Below are positions 48,971-60,500 of a stretch of 64,000 nucleotides of DNA, in pieces. The position numbers were made by a program, and so were the translations under genes. Every line of letters starts with the position of its first letter. The first letter of the stretch is position 1. The notes under the pieces were generated by a model, which made no database searches, had not been told where the DNA came from, and was given only the letters and a program-made list of their open reading frames with translations. The stretch spans positions 20,237,501 through 20,301,500 of the forward strand of contig NC_079878.1 of the NCBI RefSeq assembly GCF_029227915.1. The letters run 5' to 3'. The stretch comes from Hydractinia symbiolongicarpus. Taxonomy: Eukaryota; Cnidaria; Hydrozoa; Anthoathecata; Hydractiniidae.

Positions 48971-50544
48971 AATAAGAATTATACCCAGGCTTATCAACCC
49001 CAAATACTGTTTCCATGTGGTTAGTTGGTTTGCTTAGTTTTTTTTAATTATAACTAAACTTTTATTTTATTTACTAAATTAGTCTGTTTATGTTGTTGGC
49101 ACAAGTATCGTCATTGTAAACATGTTTTGCCGGAAGTTTTATACCCATTGCCCAGAAAATTAACATCAGTGATGTTTACTTGATATGAAGTTTAAAGAGA
49201 AAAACATTTGATCAAAATTTCTATAAGGGAAGATTTATAGAACACAAGGCTTCCATAAATCAATATTTTAAGGACAGTGTATGCTTCGGACAATTAAAAG
49301 AATGATATAAATGATAAATATATTTCTTTTTTTCTTATTTCGCAAATGGACCGTATAGATTTATTTATCTTGTATGTATTTAAAAATTTCTTGTTCAAAA
49401 CAACTTTTTTTCCTTTCGACAAGCTTTATGAATAATTCATATTAAAACTCTGAAAAAAAAATGACTTTCGACTATTATTTTCGCATGACTCACTTTGTGC
49501 AGTGAGAAATATAAATATCAAGTACAAAAAATAAAAAGAATAACTGGCCAGTTGATAATTGATGCAATTTACCCAAATCAAACTTATCCTTAGTATACAC
49601 AACAGTGCTATAATATCACAGTAAAGTGAAATTTAATAGACCAGAAAGTCTTTTCGTGGCTGTTAAAATAAGCTATTCCCCATATTCTATTTGGTGACAT
49701 TAAAGTACCAGTGTTTTAAGTTGTAGCAAGCTTTAGATCTTCAGGATAGTCATAACTCGTCCCGGACTTTGAAATATATCCGAAAAAAATGTATATGTTA
49801 AGTTTTTTAGATAACGGTGGTTATGCGCCTTTAAAGATCATGTAAAAGTTTAGAAACTTTTTCCAGTTGGCCACTTGTTTGATTTATTTAGAAAAATGCG
49901 TAATCTCACTGGTGTTAAATAGGCTTCAAGAATCACTCCCACAGGTAAAATTCGGAAGACTCATCGAGGCTATCAATCATTCAAAATTTTAAATCCTATA
50001 AAAAAATATGCGGTAAAACCTACAAAGCTAATCTTTAATGGCGAATAAGTATTTGAATATTTTATTTTTTAATTATGGTTCTAGAAAAGTATAAGAAGTT
50101 TCATAACTAAACGATATATAGTTTTTTTAGGGGAATAACCTCTACCCTATTCACTCCGGAACAACGTAAGGTCTGAATAGGGTTAAGATGCAAGTAAACC
50201 ATCCAGGTGGAGCGCTGTAGTACATGTATTCTGTATGTCGTAAATCCAATGAAGCTATAGCTAGCATTTAGGATGTTTCATCAAAACGTGACAATATCTT
50301 TATTTCAACATGTAGGAACACAAAAATAGGCTGGCAATGACCTTGGTGGGTGGGGAAAAAATAAAAAAATTAAACAAACAGAGAAAATGTGAAAAGATCA
50401 TAGGTCCGGTTGTGAGGCAGAAATAGTAGCCGGGAGAATTGACGGTTGAATTCCCGTTGATTTTATGTTTAAACGGACTTAGAGTCAGCGTATTGAATAA
50501 ATAACTTTTGAAACGAGTGAAAAAAATTCCTGTGTTTTATTTTA
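48971..50544. other. Region upstream of gene D
   Basis: No gene is seen. 50143-50187 carries a closely spaced pair of ends of the TTAA-element family (accctattcactccgg ... ctgaatagggttaa), as if the middle were lost. 50205-50260 matches the inverse of about 29395-29455. The acceptor tgttttattttag just before 50546 implies an untranslated upstream exon somewhere in this stretch. Confidence 0.4.
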
Positions 50545-50563
50545 GAATTGTAATCTCCGTACA

Positions 50564-53374
50564 ATGGTGGAGCTCAAGCCTATAGAACTTGGGAAAGAGG
50601 AAGATGATCAAATCAATGAATCAACTGCTAAAACATGTACCAACGGTTTATTAATGGCCACTGGTGTGGTTGTGATAGGCATCGTCAATTATTTAACAAA
50701 AATCTCCCTGCCGTGTTTGTCAACAGACGCTCTAGCCTTGCTTGCAGTAGTTTGTGGGCTACTAGGATTATTGTATCAAGGCATGACAATTCATATGCAA
50801 AACAAAATAAAAATGTTAGAAAAACAGCAAAAAGAAAGAGAACGAAGTATGAAGGAAAAGCAAAGGCAAGAAGAAGAGCAAAAAGAAGAAGAAAGAAACT
50901 TAAAAGAAAAACAGAGGCTACAGGAAGAGGAAGACGCTACAATGAGACGAAAAGAGAAACTTAAAAACGACCTAAAAATTTGTTTTGAGGATGTTCGCGA
51001 TGCTATGTTGGTATGTAGTACAAATACTGAGAAGGAGCAATCGAATGTTAATTATTATCTAGACGTTGACGAAATGCGTTTGAAGCTAGAAGCAATCAAA
51101 CAAGATATAAATGACGCATTATCCCAATTTAGCACTTTACACAGCGAAAAAAGAACAGTTATATCAGAATCTTCTGATGTTCTTGAACAGATGAATGTAA
51201 TTACCAGCTTCAATAAAGAGGCTGAAGCAATGAAAGAGGAGCTGAAACTATATCAGAAAAGATTGGAAGAGGTAAAAACAGTTTATGGCGCAACATCATA
51301 TGGTCGACTTGCAAGAAAAGTGAAATCTAAATCAGTTCTCATTAAAGAAGAAAACAGTCTTAAATTGTATAAATTACCAGTAAAATTGATCGACTCGGTA
51401 AATACTTTGCTTCTATTTAAATTCTATTAAAAAACTATTTAAATCTAGTTGCGTATCTTGGCATTTAGCAATGCGATGGACACAGTGGTCTCAAATAGAC
51501 ATCCTGATGTAAAAGTGTTTATGTAACTTACACAGGATCCTGTACTTTTTGTTATTCTAGGATCCAACGAACAAGCTCAGACTCTACGAGTTAGGTCGGG
51601 TAAATCCATTGAAATCAAACAAATATATAATGATGGCAGGAATGACAGGTGCTGGAAAAAGTTTGCTAATTAACAACATAATTAATTACGTGTATGGCGT
51701 GACATACAGAGATAAATTTCGCTTTCAGTTGATTGTTGACGAAGAAGAGATAAAAGAACGTGGGCCAAATGCTTCAAGGAGCAAAGCAGAAAGCATGACT
51801 AGTTGGGTTAGCAGTTTTGTCCTGCATCATGATGAAGGATTTCGAATTAATCATAGCTTGACGATCATTGACACACCTGGTTTCGGTGACACACGTGGCA
51901 TAAAATACGATGAAATGATAATTGACCAAATACGTATGTTTTTTGATAGTGAAAATGTATGTCCAGTAAAAGAACTTTCTTGTATTGGACTTGTGATACA
52001 AGCAAGTCAAGCAAGAATAACGGAAGAGCAAAAATACATTTTTGATCAAGTTTTAAACATCTTTGGCAAAGATATGACAGACAATATATTTTTGTTGTTT
52101 ACATTTGCCGACGCTCAAGCACCTCCTGCTTTGGAAGTTGTAAAGAATAACAAAATTCCATTTAATGAAGATGCTACTTTCAAGTTTAATAATTCAGCAT
52201 TGTATGCTCCGAATAATGATGTGGCTAGCGATCACTCTTGGGTATTTGGTTACGATAGTTTGGAAAGGTTTTTCGATTATTTGAGTCAGATCGTTTCGAC
52301 AAGTTTGGATCTGACAAAAGAAGTGCTCAGTAAAAGAGATGGTTTAAAATCTTTATTGGAAGGCCTACAAAGGGAAATTGACAGAGGGATGGACATGCTT
52401 CAGTGCATTGAAAATATGATTAACGACATCCTTGCACTCAAAGGCACCATGAGAGCAAACAAGGATTATAAAATCAAGTCAAAGAGGTATCCCCAAACAA
52501 CGAAAGTTATTAATCACAATATAACAAATTGTAAGGCCTGTATGTTTACCTGCCATGATCCATGCAACATTCCTGGAGATGACAAAAAAAGTTGTGCATC
52601 TATGAAAGGCGGACAGTGTGTTGCTTGTCCTGGAAAATGTCCTTGGGATAGTCACTCAAACGGTGATAGGTAATTTTTTATATATTTAAAATTATCTCTT
52701 CTTTGTTATGTTCTTCTTTGAATTTTCTTTTACGACATTTGAAAATAGAATCTTTCAATATCTCTTGTTTGTTTCTATGACAAAAAGTTTTTTTTAGAAT
52801 TTATGTTTATGATGAGATCGAAGTTGAAGATACAGTTGAAGATATGATGGATAGATATCAAATTGCGATGAATGACAAAAATGGTAAAAAGAAGCTCTTA
52901 TTAAGCATGCTAGATGAATACCGTGTATATAGAGAAAGAGTTTTTAACGACATTCGCGCAGCTTCTGATGCTGCTAAATCCTTAGAAGAAATAGCACTTC
53001 GTCAAAGTTTTCTAACAAATGTGACATATATTGAAAGGTTAATCAAATCCGAAGAAGCCAGCAGTCGACCCAACAAGAAAGTACGTCTTGAGCAGTTGCA
53101 TTACTTTATAAAAATAGCTGTAACTCTACAGCAGGCACGTACAGATCCAAACAGTCTCACTTCGAGGGTTAGCGGCTACGAAGACACCATTTTGGGGGCG
53201 ATCGATAACATCAAAGATGAAATAGAGGACGGTCATTCCTACTTTCCATCCAATTACGCTTCAGCCACTAAAAGTGATTTTAGTAGAAAACGAAAAGTGA
53301 ACAAAAAACCAGTACCAGAAAGTAAAGGAGGATTATTCGGATTTATCAGAAGCGCAGTAACAAATAACTATTGA
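50564..53374 (+). CDS. Membrane-anchored AIG1-like GTPase, paralog D
   Basis: The three exons are 50564-51397 (278 codons), 51561-52669 (1109 nt) and 52798-53374, giving 839 aa. An ATG is present, 18 nt after a splice acceptor. Helices lie around LLMATGVVVIGIV and ALALLAVVCGLLGLL, followed by a long charged coiled coil. GMTGAGKS is at about 305-312 and DTPGFGDTRG at about 382-391. TFAD stands at G4, and an intact Cys/His block precedes the exon 3 helices. The C-terminus is GGLFGFIRSAVTNNY. Exon 1 is closest to gene C, but intron 1 is closer to genes A and B, so the gene is a mosaic. It points toward the receptor kinase gene, which lies 1.2 kb away on the other strand. No break is seen, and this is the best candidate for a working copy along with C. 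Confidence 0.85.
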
Positions 53375-53967
53375 GACCTTTTTGAGCCATTTACGAGAGG
53401 GGAAAAGGGGGGTCTAAACCACCGCCCTCCCTTCCGCCTTCATCCAGATTTTTTTTTAGTAACGAAGAAACCAATGAGGCGTATCGGTCCGAACATATAA
53501 AATATATGTCTGCAATTGATTCTTATGTAAGGTGATACGATTTGTGCTTTCATCCTATCTTATATTTTATTGTTCTTACTCACAGTTTTTTCCTCACGCG
53601 TCCAAAATCAGTGATATTGAAATATAGTAAAATTAATGACTTTATCAACCTCTTTTTGTCTAATTGTATTTGTTTCCTCAAACGTTTCTGCATAAAATTT
53701 TTTTGGTAAGAAATTTCTGGCGATAAAAAAAGTTAATTTTGCTGGAACTAATTTTTGGTGATGATCAAAAAATATATAACACTTAAAGAAGCTACAAAAC
53801 GGCCTGGTGATTTTTGACTTTAGGGACTTACACGAAAGTCACGCCGATGGTTGTGAGTAACAGATTTAAGCAAATTGTAACATTTTTTACGAAATATTAC
53901 TTATTATGTACCGTATTACACGCTATCGAATAATCTGAAATATTACCTATTACATATCTGTAGAAAC

Positions 53968-54039
53968 AACCTCTTTCCCGGCGCCTTTTGTTTATTTTTT
54001 TATCGAAACGGCGAGACAACTGGCGTTGGGAACGAGGTT
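53968..54039. mobile_element. Short foldback, relative of 37928-38035
   Basis: aacctctttcccggcgcc at the left pairs with ggcgttgggaacgaggtt at the right, with inner gtttat/tatcgaaac and gagacaa words. It is the same family as the foldback at 37928-38035. Confidence 0.6.
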
Positions 54040-54388
54040 GCTCTTAATGAAATTCACAAAGCAGAAGATATGTCATTGTAGTGTAACAGCCCTGAATTTT
54101 TTGAAAGTGTGTTATACATTGATTCTTTTATTTAATAAATACCGCTGCATTTTTTTAAGTAAATTGTTGATTTTTTATATAATTATTTAAGAATCACTTA
54201 TATTAAAAAATGTCGATTTTTTAAGTATCAAGATGCTTAAACCAAGAGGTACTATTTTTATAAAAAACTGTGCATCATTGAAATGCTAAATAAGCAGCCT
54301 TGTCGCCAGGCCCTTTTTATTTTTTTAATGTGGGATTTTTGATGACATAAAAAAAGCGAAAAATGTCCCTGGTAATGAGATGGGTTAC

Positions 54389-54394
54389 TTTATT
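54389..54394 (-). terminator. Candidate polyadenylation signal of the kinase gene
   Basis: AATAAA on the minus strand, about 165 bases after the stop codon at 54557-54559. It is the nearest canonical signal downstream of that stop. AT-rich DNA makes chance matches common. Confidence 0.4.
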
Positions 54395-54556
54395 TCGTTA
54401 CATTATCTTGCTTATAAAGAAAATGGTACAATATAAATATTACGCAAAAAGATTTTCTGCTTATTTTTCCAGAAAGTTTTTTTTTGCTGCTTTCATAAAC
54501 GTTTCGGTGCTAAGTCATGTCATAATTAATTTCCATGGAGCAATTCTACTTTCCAT

Positions 54557-57500
54557 TTATAAATTCACGTGAAATTTCAGTGTCTGTTCCAACTCGTTTT
54601 TTATGTCAACGAAATCTGGTCGCATTTCTGGTGGAGCTGACCAGCATCTAAGCATCATTTCGTACACTGTATTGTCACAATATTCCGGTTTTTTCATCCG
54701 TTTACCCGACTTTACAAATGCCATCACATTTGCATTGTTTAGTTCGGAGTATGGTGTGGTACCAAGTGAATAGATTTCCCATAGTAAGACTCCATAAGAC
54801 CAACTATAAAAAGGGATGAAGGTAAAATATTTTCTCTTTCCTACAAAACACTCACAAACTTATACCTGACGAAATAAGTTTCGTGATTTTTGCAAATTTT
54901 TTTCATTAGTTTTCTCACTTCCAAAATTGTCCAGGTTTTAGTTTTTTTACTTAAACTTATTAGAAATGTGATATAATTTTCATATTTGTCGATAGTCTGG
55001 TGCTACAGTGATAGCTTTTACAAAAAACAGCCAGCATAAGGAGATAAGGTTTGTCAGCATTACTGGTATGAAATTGGCCTTCTTTTTTGCAGCCCTTCTG
55101 CAATAAATCCAGATTCACAAGAATTCTAAGAGTTTATGCAGTTAATCTGAGTCACTTACACGTCGCTTTTCGAAGAAAACTGCTGGTTTTGTAGGGATTC
55201 CAGTGCCATCCACTTAAACGGGAGAAGACCTCCTGCTTCTTTATCCTCACTTTCTTTTTGGTCAGCAGTCCTTGCAAGACCAAAGTCCGATATCTTAGCA
55301 ATTTTCCTTTCAGTTAAAAGTATATTTCTTGCCGCTAAATCTCGGTGCACAACCTGAAGAATTAAAAAAATCAAAAACAGTTTTTTGTTGTTCAAAAAGT
55401 TAGATAAGGGCAAATACACAAATAAATGTTAAAAAATTTCAAATAACTTACTTGTTGCTTTTCTAAAAACACCATTCCATCAGCAACTTGTACAGCCATC
55501 AAAGTTAAGTCATACAATGTTATGTTTACACTTCCACCACAAGTCCAAACTTCCTCAAAATCATCTCTTTTTAAACGAAGATAATTGAAAAGAGCTCCTT
55601 CTGAGCAATACTCAAGGATAACCAAAAGGTTATTTCTTTTAGTGCAAGCACCAAGTAAATTTACAATATGTGGATGTTCCCCAATGTGAATGAGTAGCTT
55701 CAGTTCATTGGCTAGATCCCTGTATTCGTTTTCCCTAGCATTACCTAAAAGCATTCCGAAATTTCGACACAAAACTAACATTAACTTCAGTTGCGATCTT
55801 ATGTTGCCACATAGCATGTTTAAATTGGCAAATTGGCAAATTAATTGGATAATATTATGGTGTGATAATATTATGAGCTGCATCACATGTTGAGTGTTAT
55901 TTGAACTTCATGGGTAGTTCTTAAGGCACGAGGGGGCCTTTGAAGTTTGTGCTATTTGAAATTTGACACCAGCTTGAATTGAGAGGACACCATTGAAAGT
56001 GTATGCTATAATTCTAAAAGTGCGTTTTATAATCTTGTTAGTGCAAATATTGTGATAAAATGTTTTTTTGCAATTGGATTAGCTGCATCGTTTTCAAAAA
56101 AAAAATATATCGTTTTAAAAACAAGGAGATGAAACTTGAATGGTAGGAACAATCCTAGTCTACATATAGTTAAACGAATATTGACACTTTATTTATGATT
56201 TAACCTTTCTTAACGGTATTATGATGTTTCAATATTCGCGAAATAAATAAGGAATATTGCGCTACCTTAAAAGAACAATTACGGAACTATGTATTAATTG
56301 GTATAATTTTTCCATCAAATCACGAAATTATTCTGTCAAGTGGTACTAACTTACAATCCGTGTGTTAGAAAGAGAAAAAGGAATTCGCAGAACTGTTAAC
56401 CTCAAAGTATAAGATTCATCGGTATAAATTACACCATGTACCTTTCAAAGACTTTACTGCAACAATCATATCTTTTCTTCCCAGAAGTGAAAATTTGCGT
56501 TTCCCTCCACGGGGATCGAATCTATTCAGCCCTCTAGCAGTTGCTAACCAAACTTCACCAAAAGCACCATCACCAAGCTGTCGCACTAAGTTAATGTTTT
56601 TCCTTGGAAATTCAAATTTTTTATCGTAGTTAATACTGCCAGATTGCTCCAAGATTGTATTGTTTGGATCAAGCTAAGATAAACAAGAAGGCTTAGAAGC
56701 TTTGCTAGTCATACTGCAAAACTTAGTCAATACGTCCTTAATGTTAAGTCAGCCTAATGCTTCAAATGTTATCGTCCATCACACAAAAATAGATAAGCAA
56801 GGAACTTGTACTTTTCGCAGCAACACTTCACTTGGTGGAGATTTGACTTACAGCCCATATATTATACAGTTCTCTAAGCATGGCAATTGGGTATATCCAT
56901 CATACACAAGTTGACGGACATAAATGTTTTAAACATCAAGCAAAGAATATTAAAGAACAAAGATAATACAAAATTTAAGTACAAAGTCAAAGCTAAATGC
57001 AGTTGCAACTTTCTGCGTATTAATACCATAAACATTCGAACTTTGACGGGACGTGTATTTTACCATTTTATTCATTTTTTATACCGCACTACGAATAAAT
57101 TTTATACCCTAAGCAAATTGACCTGTAAGTCCTATATATTGATGAAGTCATCAAAATTCATTTAAATCCCGATATCCATTCAACTGATTGTCGAAAGTAC
57201 ATGATCCTTTGCATATTCTTTGTCAGTGTTACAAGCTCTGCATAATAAAAGCAACGGGTAAATAAAATTCAGAAAAAATAATTTTTTGGTAAGTCGACAG
57301 GCTATTACTGCTAACATCATTGGAATTCAAATGGCAGATCTTTTTCATTGTTTTTCTACCCAAGTTAAAACTTCAACGAGCCCTCTTAATTAGTGAAAGA
57401 AATAATTGGGTAGGTGCAATAATGAAATGTTTTTAATTATCATTTCATTAGAGACATCAAAAAACAAGGATAGGTCACCTATGATGGATAAAGTATTGTT

Positions 57501-60500
57501 TATTTTTTAATACACATGTGGAGATCAGGGAAAACGTCCGTAATAGAGTTAACGTCCTCCTTTCGATCCCAAAAAGAACATAATAAAGTTGTCACATCCA
57601 CGAGATCTTAAATTTGTCCAAAATATCAAGTTTCTGATAGCTAGATAAAAGTTATTTAACATATTATTGTGGATTTGACAGAGGTATGGAGCGTCAGTGA
57701 GAGGTATGGGAGCTCAACATATGACTTGCATCTGTCTAATAAATAAACATGAAAACTCCCTGTTACAGCCATACAGTATAGCAACAAAAAATAAAAAAAG
57801 GCATGAATTTGCCTTCACCAAATAGGGTTAGTAAGCTAAAAATGTAACATAAATGTAGTACTTATTAAGCAATATTTTTTCTGATTTAATTTTGTTTAAC
57901 GACTTTTTGGTTAGCTTCGTGTTTGTTGCAGTTTTGAAAATAGCCATAGTTTCACGCAAAGCTCATGCAGAAATCTATTATTGTACATATTGTAGTCAAT
58001 TAATTATTGCCTGTCATACATATCTCAGGTGTCGCTATTTTGTGTATCTGTAAAGAGTAAACTTTGCTTCAAAAAACGTTTAAAGAAGTCTATATATGGA
58101 TATTTGAATGTACTGTTTTCTTTTTTTACATGTATTTGAAAAATTGATACAATGAATATCAAATCTAACGTTTTCTTTCTTTATCAAAGCCTAGTTTTAA
58201 CAACCTTTTCACGGTTGTAGATGTTCAGAAAATAATTCTGGTTTCTACAAACACAAACAAAACAACTATAAGTTAATAAATACAATATAAACTGTTTCAT
58301 CTATTTTTTTCCGAAAAATATTACCCTTGGTCAACGTATAAACCTTGCAAGCTCGGTCTATATATTTGACCTTGGTAATATTTCTCGGTATAGATAGATA
58401 AAGCAGTTTATATTTCATCAATATAACATACCGTCGTCGTACCAGTACTAAATAGAAAAAGATTTCGTCTGGTTTTCTTATTTCTTCGATCCCAAATATA
58501 CACCGTCACAACAGTAGCGACTAAAATCATTGCCATAGCGGAACCAATAATTGCTACCATTTCCGATTCATCAATTTGCGCTTTCTTATCTACAGCAATC
58601 AAAACAACAAAAACATAAAGTAGCTAGCTGTAATCACGTTAAAGTCGACGAAACCTTTCCCAAACAAAGATATAACGTTTATTTAATTGGGCTAACTTAA
58701 TCGGGAAAAAAATCGTTAAATTTCACGAACTCTACGGCTCTCGCAAAAATATTGACCTCTAAGTTATACATTCTCCCTTTAAACATCATTTAACATTCTC
58801 AGTCACAAATTCTAAACACATTCTGTTAGGGCATATTTGCCCGTTAAAAGGGTCAAATCTTTATGGCTATTTATTACTTTAGCAACTTATTATTTTTGTA
58901 AAAACAAACAAACATATAAAAAATTAAAAGTTATAAAGCATACCTAGGTAAAATACGTAACTTTTATTTTTCTTTGGTCCTATGTAATGATCGATAGTTG
59001 GCATGATGGTAATATTGCTTACAGATTGATCTGTTTCATTTATCTCATACTGATTTTCACAAACGTTAAGCATAAATCTGGTGGAGGAGTTCCCTATAGG
59101 AGAATTTTGGTTGTGTATCACCAAAAAGTGCGCTATCACAACATCCTGTAGTAACTCAATGGGAACTGTCCACTGAATGTAACTTTGCAATCCAACTGAT
59201 CTTATACGGACGTCTGTGACCGGTACTAAGATATAATTAAAACAACACGTGATCTCTTTAAGACGATCAGAAAAATATTGATGACAAAGAATCACATTTA
59301 AATGCAAGACAGAAAAGATACTAACGTAAAAAAATGATTGTGATGTTGGGTTGCGATACCAAAGATCTTTAGAAAAAATCCTATGCTACACACAATACCT
59401 TACATCAAACCAATTAAAAAGACTTACATAGAGGTACCGTTTCAACGTCAATGCTTACAAAAAACCCGGCTTGCATAAAAAATCCTGCTCTTTCCGAGTA
59501 TAATGAAAGATGATATGTCTTATTTTGTTGCAATCCTTCTATCCTAGCAAACCTCGACGTGTAGACATATCGTCTTGCCAACCAGTCGCCATTGGACTCG
59601 ACGTACAGTACAAAACGATGTTGATAGTATGCATCAAAAGAGCTATAGTGTTTCCAGCGCAACTCAACAAAATCGTAACCTTTTCTTGTTACTCTAACAT
59701 CTGTTGGCATGTCCGCTTTGAATCGGTCTAAATTCATTCCCAATCATAATCAGTCGTTAAAAATAAAACATTAATTTTTTTTGATGCGTTATAATTGCAC
59801 GCCATATTGATATTGGGTAGAGAATAAATAACAACAACAAGCTAAAATAAGAAAAAGCTTTTTATTAAAAATGCACTGAAGATTGGTATTATTACTGAAA
59901 AGCTTTTGCTCATTTTATCTTGTTGTTTTTAATTGTTCTCTAACCAAAATCTTTTTTTTAATTTGTTAATAAGCGTTTAAAAAATACTCACCAGCTTCAT
60001 AACAATTATTGTGTGTAAGAATGAGCACGTATTTGCCTCGGATGCCAACATTGGATAAATGGACGAAATATGATGGGTAGTATCTGTACAGAATATTGAA
60101 CATCATCCAAAGGCACAAATTTTCTGAATATCCAGAAACAGCACTCTTTTGATCAAGCCTTTTGTATATTAAGATGCTTGCTGTTTCGTTTCCGTTTGTA
60201 GCTAGAATGATTTGAAAGGTGTGTTTTTTACTAGCGTTATCATGATGTGCCACATCAAGGTAAGTTATTACAACTGCTTGAGTTGACGTGAAGTTCTTTA
60301 CACCGTATCGTCGAACATCACTATTAGTTTTGTTTAACACGTCTTCCCTAAATGTTTCTCGGTAAAATATTGAGCCACCTATATTTGTATCTAAATCAGT
60401 ATGGTAAGGTGCAAGCAGTGTGTGGAAATAAGGAATAGTTATTGACGTGGTCACGCTGCTATTGACAGATATTACGCCATTCGTGTTTATCTAAACACAA

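Larger units (their letters stand above)
53375..54556. other. Intergenic DNA between convergent genes
   Basis: It separates gene D and the kinase gene. It holds the foldback at 53968-54039 and a second loosely paired patch at about 54297-54390 (ccttgtcgccagg ... ccctggtaatgag). A minus-strand AATAAA is at 54389-54394. No coding frame is supported. Confidence 0.45.

Noticed and set aside
50635-50964. Arg/Lys-rich 109-codon frame overlapping gene D exon 1
   Set aside because: It is a frame-shifted reading of the coiled coil; composition is explained by purine-rich codons.
56702-57165. Plus-strand frames inside the kinase-gene intron
   Set aside because: They lie in an intron on the opposite strand, without domain or splice support.
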